Source: Roseiarcus sp037446355
GTDB taxonomy: Bacteria; Pseudomonadota; Alphaproteobacteria; Rhizobiales; Beijerinckiaceae
Assembly (NCBI GenBank): GCA_037446355.1
Contig: JBBIIT010000011.1
Location: forward strand, 1 to 64,000
Direction: 5' to 3'
Length of the DNA stretch: 64,000 nucleotides
In this document: positions 59,773 to 64,000 of the stretch, in pieces
How positions within the stretch are numbered: the first letter of the stretch is position 1
How the letters are laid out: each line of letters starts with the position of its first letter
The notes under the pieces: model-generated
Told to the model about the DNA's origin: nothing
Databases searched by the model: none
What the model saw: only the letters and a program-made list of their open reading frames with translations
Program-made: the position numbers and the translations under genes

Positions 59773-62700
59773 TTGCTGGTCGCGCAGAAGGAGCGCGATC
59801 GGCGCTCGGGCCTCAACACCGGCGGCTTCGTTTCGGGCTATCGCGGCTCGCCGGTCGGCGGGCTCGATCTGCAATTCGCGCGGCTGAAATCGTTGTTTCA
59901 GGCCAACGACATTCATTTCGAACCCGGCCTCAACGAGGAACTCGCGGCGACCGCGATCTGGGGCGCGCAGCAGGCCGAAATGCGCGGCGAGGGGCGTTTC
60001 GACGGCGTCTTCGGTCTCTGGTACGGCAAGGGGCCCGGCGTCGATCGCAGCGGCGATGTGTTCCGTCACGCCAATCTCGCGGGGACCTCGCCGCTTGGCG
60101 GCGTGCTGGCGCTGATGGGCGACGATCATACCGCCGAATCCTCGACCACCGCGCATCAATCCGAATTTGCGTTCGTCGACGTGATGATGCCGATCCTGTC
60201 GCCGGCCGGTGTGCAGGAAATTCTCGATTACGGCGCGCTCGGCTGGGCGCTCAGTCGCTACGCAAGCGTCTGGGTCGGCGTCAAATGCATCAAGGACACG
60301 ATCGAATCGACCGCCGTCGTCGATACGCGCCTGGAGCGCGTTCAGCCGATCTGGCCTGATCATGAACTGCCGCGCGGGGGACTGTCGATCCGCACGCCGG
60401 ATGGCATCCTGGAACAGGAAGCGCGACTTCAAGATCACAAACGCGACGCGATGGTCGCCTGGATCGCCGCCAACCGGATCAACCGTATCGTCACGTCCGG
60501 CGGGCCAAACGCGATGATCGGCGTCATCGCAGCGGGAAAGTCCTATCTCGACGTGCGCCAGGCTCTGGACGATCTCGGCGTCGACGAGGTCCGCTGCAAC
60601 GAGCTCGGCCTGCGCCTCTTCAAACTCGGTTGCACCTGGCCGATCGTTCCGGCCGAAATTCGCGCTTTCGCCGACGGACTCGATCTCATCATCGTCGTCG
60701 AGGAGAAGCGCTCGTTGATCGAGACCCAGGTGCGCGAGGAGCTTTACGGGTCTCCTGACCAACCGGTTTGCGTCGGCAAAAAGGACGAGACGGGGCAATG
60801 GTTGTTCCCGGTCAAGGCTTCGCTCGATCCCAACAATATCGCGATCGCCATAGGCGAGCGGCTGTTGAAGTCGAAGCCCGACGATGAAATCGCCGCCGCG
60901 GTTTCCCGCATTCGCCAGGCGCAGGCTTATCTCGCCGAGATCAAACAGGAAGCGGTGCGCACGCCTTATTTTTGCTCTGGCTGCCCGCACAACCGCTCGA
61001 CCGTGATCCCCGAGGGCGCGCGCGCCTATGCCGGCATCGGTTGCCACTTCATGTCGCAGTTCATGGACCGGCGCACCGACGGTTTCACGCAGATGGGCGG
61101 CGAGGGCGCCAACTGGGTCGGCGAAGCGCGCTTTTCCAAGCGCGGCCATGTCTTTCAGAATCTCGGCGATGGCACCTATAACCATTCGGGCGCGCTGGCC
61201 CTTCGCTTCGCCATCGATTCCAAGGTCAACGTCACTTACAAGATCCTGTTCAACGACGCGGTGGCGATGACCGGAGGCCAGCGCCACGAAGGCGGGCTCA
61301 GTGTGCCGCAGATCGCGCGGCAGGTTTCCGCCGACGGCGCCAGGCAGGTCGTCGTCGTCACCGACGAGCCGTTCAAATATCCGCCGGACACGATCTGGCC
61401 GACCGGCGTCACGATCCGGCCCCGCGAGGAGCTGATCGAAGTCGAAAAGGAACTCAGCGCGGTTTCCGGCTGCACCGTGCTGATCTACGATCAGACCTGC
61501 GCAGCCGAGAAGCGCCGTCGCCGCAAGCGCGGCGAGTTTCCCGACCCTGACAAGCGCGTCATCATCAACGAACTGGTCTGCGAGGGCTGCGGCGACTGTG
61601 GCGTGAAATCGAACTGCGTCTCGATCCAGCCTAAGGAGACGGAATTCGGCCGCAAGCGCGCGATCGACCAAACGAGCTGCAACAAGGATTTTTCCTGCAC
61701 GGACGGCTTCTGCCCCTCGTTCGTCACTGTGCATGGCGCGAAGCCGCGCAAGCGTAAGGCGTCCCAAAGCATCGCGCCGGCGGCGCCGGAACCGCCGAAG
61801 CCCGAGTTCGGAGCGCGGCCCTATTCCATCCTCGTCACCGGCGTCGGCGGAACCGGCGTCGTGACGATCGGCGCCATCCTCGGCATGGCCGCGCATCTCG
61901 AGGGCAAGGGCTGCGGCATGATCGACATGGCCGGCCTCGCGCAAAAGGGCGGCGCGGTCTTCAGCCACGTCAAGCTCGCGCGCGCGCCCGAGGACATCCA
62001 CGCCATTCGCATCGCGGCGGGCGATGCCGACCTCGTGCTCGGCTGCGATCTCGTCGTTTCCGGCGCCAAGACGGTGCTCGCCTCGATGCGCGGCGCGGGA
62101 ACCGGCGTCATCGTCAACGCCGCGGAAGTGTTTCCCGGCGATTTCACTCGCAAGCCGGACTTCGCGCTGCCGACCGAGCGCCTGAAACGCTCCATCGAAA
62201 CGGCGAGCGGCGGCGGCGCGCGTTTCGTCGACGCGACCAGCGCGGCCGCCGCGCTGCTGGGCAACGCGATCGGCGCCAACATGTTCATGCTCGGCTTCGC
62301 CTATCAATTGGGTCTCGTGCCGCTATCGAGCGCGGCGCTCCGCCGCGCGATCGAACTCAATGGCGAAGCGGTGGAAATGAACCTTTCCGCCTTCGATTGG
62401 GGCCGCGCCGTCGCCGCCGACTCCAAGAACCTGCCCGCCGCCGAGGCCGCGTCCGCGCCGCAAAATGATCTTGCCTCGCTCGTCGCGCGGCGCGCCGAAT
62501 TCCTCGCCGCCTTCCAGGACCGCGCCTACGCGGAACGCTATCGCGCTGGGGTCGACGAGGTCGCGAAGGCGGAGGCGGCCAAGGCGCCCGGCCACGCGGG
62601 GCTCGCGGCGGCGGTCGCGCGAAGCCTGTTCAAGTTGATGGCCTACAAGGACGAGTACGAAGTCGCTCGCCTCTACGCGAACGGCGATTTCCATCGCCAG

Positions 62701-63126
62701 GTCGCCGAAGCCTTCGAGGGCGATCTCAAATTCGAATTCCATCTCGCGCCGCCACTTTTCGCCAGGACGGATCCCTCGACCGGACTGCCCCGGAAGATGC
62801 GATTTGGTCCCTGGATGATGCGCGCGTTCAAAATTCTGGCCGCGCTGCGCGTCCTGCGCGGCACGGCATTCGATCCGTTCGGGCGCACGGCGGAGCGGCG
62901 GCGCGAACGGGCCCTGATCGGCGAATACGAATCGCTTTGCCGGGAAATCGTCGCCGGTCTTGGCGCCGACAATCACGCGCTCGCGATTTCGCTCGCCGCC
63001 CTGCCCGAGAGAATTCGCGGCTACGGCCACGTCAAAACCGCGAGCCTCGCCGCGGCCGAGGCTGAACAGAGCCGCCTCCTTGAGGCGTGGCGGCGGCCCC
63101 CGCTTCGCCGCCAGGCCGCCGAGTAG
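59773..63126 (+). CDS. Indolepyruvate ferredoxin oxidoreductase family protein (fused alpha-beta), N-terminus in gap
   Basis: The visible 1,117 residues form a fused 2-oxoacid:ferredoxin oxidoreductase. They comprise a pyrimidine-binding part (GLNTGGFVSGYRGSPVGGLD), a TPP-binding part (YFCSGCPHNRST... IGCHFMSQFMDRRTDGFTQMGGEGANW and NDAVAMTGGQRHEGG), a Cys-rich iron-sulfur segment (LVCEGCGDCGVKSNCVSI... CNKDFSCTDGFCPSF) and a gamma-domain (VTGVGGTGVVTIGAILGMAAHLEGKG). It decarboxylates aryl- or branched-chain 2-oxoacids to acyl-CoA. About 30 N-terminal residues are lost in the assembly gap. Confidence 0.9.
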   Translation: MLVAQKERDRRSGLNTGGFVSGYRGSPVGGLDLQFARLKSLFQANDIHFEPGLNEELAATAIWGAQQAEMRGEGRFDGVFGLWYGKGPGVDRSGDVFRHANLAGTSPLGGVLALMGDDHTAESSTTAHQSEFAFVDVMMPILSPAGVQEILDYGALGWALSRYASVWVGVKCIKDTIESTAVVDTRLERVQPIWPDHELPRGGLSIRTPDGILEQEARLQDHKRDAMVAWIAANRINRIVTSGGPNAMIGVIAAGKSYLDVRQALDDLGVDEVRCNELGLRLFKLGCTWPIVPAEIRAFADGLDLIIVVEEKRSLIETQVREELYGSPDQPVCVGKKDETGQWLFPVKASLDPNNIAIAIGERLLKSKPDDEIAAAVSRIRQAQAYLAEIKQEAVRTPYFCSGCPHNRSTVIPEGARAYAGIGCHFMSQFMDRRTDGFTQMGGEGANWVGEARFSKRGHVFQNLGDGTYNHSGALALRFAIDSKVNVTYKILFNDAVAMTGGQRHEGGLSVPQIARQVSADGARQVVVVTDEPFKYPPDTIWPTGVTIRPREELIEVEKELSAVSGCTVLIYDQTCAAEKRRRRKRGEFPDPDKRVIINELVCEGCGDCGVKSNCVSIQPKETEFGRKRAIDQTSCNKDFSCTDGFCPSFVTVHGAKPRKRKASQSIAPAAPEPPKPEFGARPYSILVTGVGGTGVVTIGAILGMAAHLEGKGCGMIDMAGLAQKGGAVFSHVKLARAPEDIHAIRIAAGDADLVLGCDLVVSGAKTVLASMRGAGTGVIVNAAEVFPGDFTRKPDFALPTERLKRSIETASGGGARFVDATSAAAALLGNAIGANMFMLGFAYQLGLVPLSSAALRRAIELNGEAVEMNLSAFDWGRAVAADSKNLPAAEAASAPQNDLASLVARRAEFLAAFQDRAYAERYRAGVDEVAKAEAAKAPGHAGLAAAVARSLFKLMAYKDEYEVARLYANGDFHRQVAEAFEGDLKFEFHLAPPLFARTDPSTGLPRKMRFGPWMMRAFKILAALRVLRGTAFDPFGRTAERRRERALIGEYESLCREIVAGLGADNHALAISLAALPERIRGYGHVKTASLAAAEAEQSRLLEAWRRPPLRRQAAE

Positions 63127-63524
63127 CGCGGCTTCGAACGCCAAATCCCGGCGATACTCATTCGAACGGGCCTAACCGCCTTTCGCAAGGAATCGTTCGC
63201 GGAAGGCCGCAGACAAAAATATGGCGCGATATAGGATATTTGATAATGTTAATGTAATATTTACCATATTTTATTAAGAAAAAATTGAAAATTCGATCTT
63301 GTTGTAAGGCTATATATGAATATACGTCGTCAACACTTCGCCGAAAAATAACTCAATTTGTAATCAAATTACTCACCTATTGCCGCCAGAATCTCGACAC
63401 ATTCACCCACGTGCTTGTGATCGCAGCGCAACAGACTTTCAACACGATCGGACTTATATGGTCCTCATGCCAGCGGAGCGGCATTTGAGTTCCCTCCGTT
63501 AAGGTTGATGACGAGGAGTTTGAG
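63127..63524. other. AT-rich intergenic region upstream of the porin gene
   Basis: About 400 bases lack a convincing gene. The part from about 63215 to 63390 is strongly AT-rich, unlike the rest of the window, with TTGAAA at 63285 and TATATA at 63311 that may belong to a promoter, although their 20-base spacing is poor. A 67-codon frame at 63285-63488 is probably chance. Confidence 0.5.
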
Positions 63525-64000
63525 ATGAAGAAATTTCTGTTGGCTGCGCTTCTGGCCGGCGTCGCGTCGAGCGCCATGGCCGCCGACCTGCCCAGCAAGA
63601 AGCACGCGCCCGCCGTGGCGCCCGTTTACGTTGCGCCCGTTTTCACCTGGACCGGCTTCTATGGCGGCCTCAATGCGGGCTACGGCTGGGGCGGCAACCC
63701 CGGCGGCGTGTTCCAAGGCCCGGTCGGCGGAATGTTCGGCGGCACGGCCGGCTATAATTACCAGCTTGGTCAGTTCGTCATCGGCGCCGAAGGCGACTTC
63801 GATTGGGCGGGAATGCGCAACGACAACACGTTCGGCCGCGCTTCGTCGCGCATGAGCGTCGATTCGATGCTCACTGCCCGCGCCCGCGCCGGCGTCGCGC
63901 TCGATCGCGCCTTGATCTACCTGACCGGCGGTTACGCGGGCGCCGAAGTCACCGGCTCGGTGTTCGACGTCGGCAACGGCGTCTTCCAGTCGAGTTCGGG
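63525..64000 (+). CDS. Outer-membrane beta-barrel protein (Omp25/porin-like), cut by window end
   Basis: The visible 158 residues start with a signal peptide (MKKFLLAALLAGVASSAMA-AD), then a Pro-rich linker and the outer-membrane beta-barrel family segment FTWTGFYGGLNAGYGWGG, repeated strands with IGAEGDFDWAG and LTARARAGVALDRALIYLTGGYAGAEV. This matches the Omp25/Omp31-like eight-stranded porin-family proteins abundant in Rhizobiales. GAGGAG lies six bases before the ATG. The C-terminus lies beyond the window. Confidence 0.9.
   Translation, partial: MKKFLLAALLAGVASSAMAADLPSKKHAPAVAPVYVAPVFTWTGFYGGLNAGYGWGGNPGGVFQGPVGGMFGGTAGYNYQLGQFVIGAEGDFDWAGMRNDNTFGRASSRMSVDSMLTARARAGVALDRALIYLTGGYAGAEVTGSVFDVGNGVFQSSS

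Noticed and set aside
59464..62307. Minus-strand frame of about 950 codons across emrB and the indolepyruvate oxidoreductase
   Set aside because: It crosses an assembly gap and is antisense to two conserved genes; the composition is shadow-like.
63285..63488. A 67-residue frame in the AT-rich intergenic region
   Set aside because: It lacks a ribosome site and similarity, and its composition follows the local AT-richness.
1..64000. tRNA, rRNA, CRISPR array, insertion sequence or prophage
   Set aside because: Searching the intergenic regions by eye gave no cloverleaf, regularly spaced repeats, transposase or phage gene.

Overview
The window is a high-GC, gene-dense chromosomal segment of an alphaproteobacterium, most likely order Rhizobiales (Hyphomicrobiales). 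Pointers are DUF2865, DUF3297, DUF4167, DUF1134/EipA, a ChpT phosphotransferase, mosaic palindromic intergenic repeats and the PstSCAB-PhoU-PhoB order. Crotonyl-CoA carboxylase/reductase plus ethylmalonyl-CoA mutase, with a phbAB/phaR polyhydroxybutyrate locus, indicate the ethylmalonyl-CoA pathway. That would suit a methylotroph or methanotroph of the Beijerinckiaceae/Methylocystaceae type. This placement is inference, because no methane, methanol or serine-cycle marker lies here. Four runs of exactly 100 N (9002-9101, 10388-10487, 34851-34950, 59673-59772) are scaffold gaps and interrupt five genes.

Layout. 0-7 kb: an exported protein, a Bax-inhibitor-1 protein, then the phosphate regulon pstSCAB-phoU-phoB behind a clear PHO box; phoR is not beside it. 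7-12.4 kb: HNH endonuclease, zincin-like protease, cyclic-nucleotide-binding protein, gapped OmpR-type regulator, a DUF1800/DUF1501 export pair and a cytochrome c. 12.4-15 kb: glnB-glnA with a candidate sigma-54 promoter and an intrinsic terminator, then a YkgJ-like cysteine-cluster protein. 15-22.4 kb: acyl-CoA dehydrogenase/enoyl-CoA hydratase pair, Sua5/TsaC, a LysR regulator, glutathione reductase, a DUF2059 protein and rpiA. 22.5-31.6 kb: the ethylmalonyl-CoA pathway genes ccr and ecm flank an AT-rich small membrane-protein gene; then phbB, phbA, phaR and a degenerate GGDEF-EAL protein. 31.7-42.6 kb: gloB, a methyltransferase, gpmA, small exported proteins, rpsT, a glutamine amidotransferase, xseA, gltX and a GT21-like glycosyltransferase. 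42.6-50.7 kb: serA and serC with a palindromic repeat between them and a structured leader before serC, then DUF2336, DUF4337, a coiled-coil membrane protein, EipA and CysQ. 50.8-54.8 kb: chpT followed by a degenerate CheA-like protein, a CheW and a CheY. 54.8-64 kb: DUF4167, a TetR/EmrAB efflux locus with two operator palindromes, a large fused indolepyruvate ferredoxin oxidoreductase and, after an AT-rich stretch, the start of an outer-membrane beta-barrel gene.

How the genes work together. Several blocks concern nutrient sensing and carbon storage: phosphate (Pst/PhoB), nitrogen (GlnB/GlnA) and acetyl-CoA flux into PHB or the ethylmalonyl-CoA pathway. The most unusual locus is chpT-cheA*-cheW-cheY. 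A cell-cycle phosphotransferase sits next to a chemotaxis-like signalling core whose kinase and receiver domains have lost residues normally needed for catalysis. No receptors or adaptation enzymes are beside it. No tRNA, rRNA, CRISPR array, insertion sequence or prophage was recognised.
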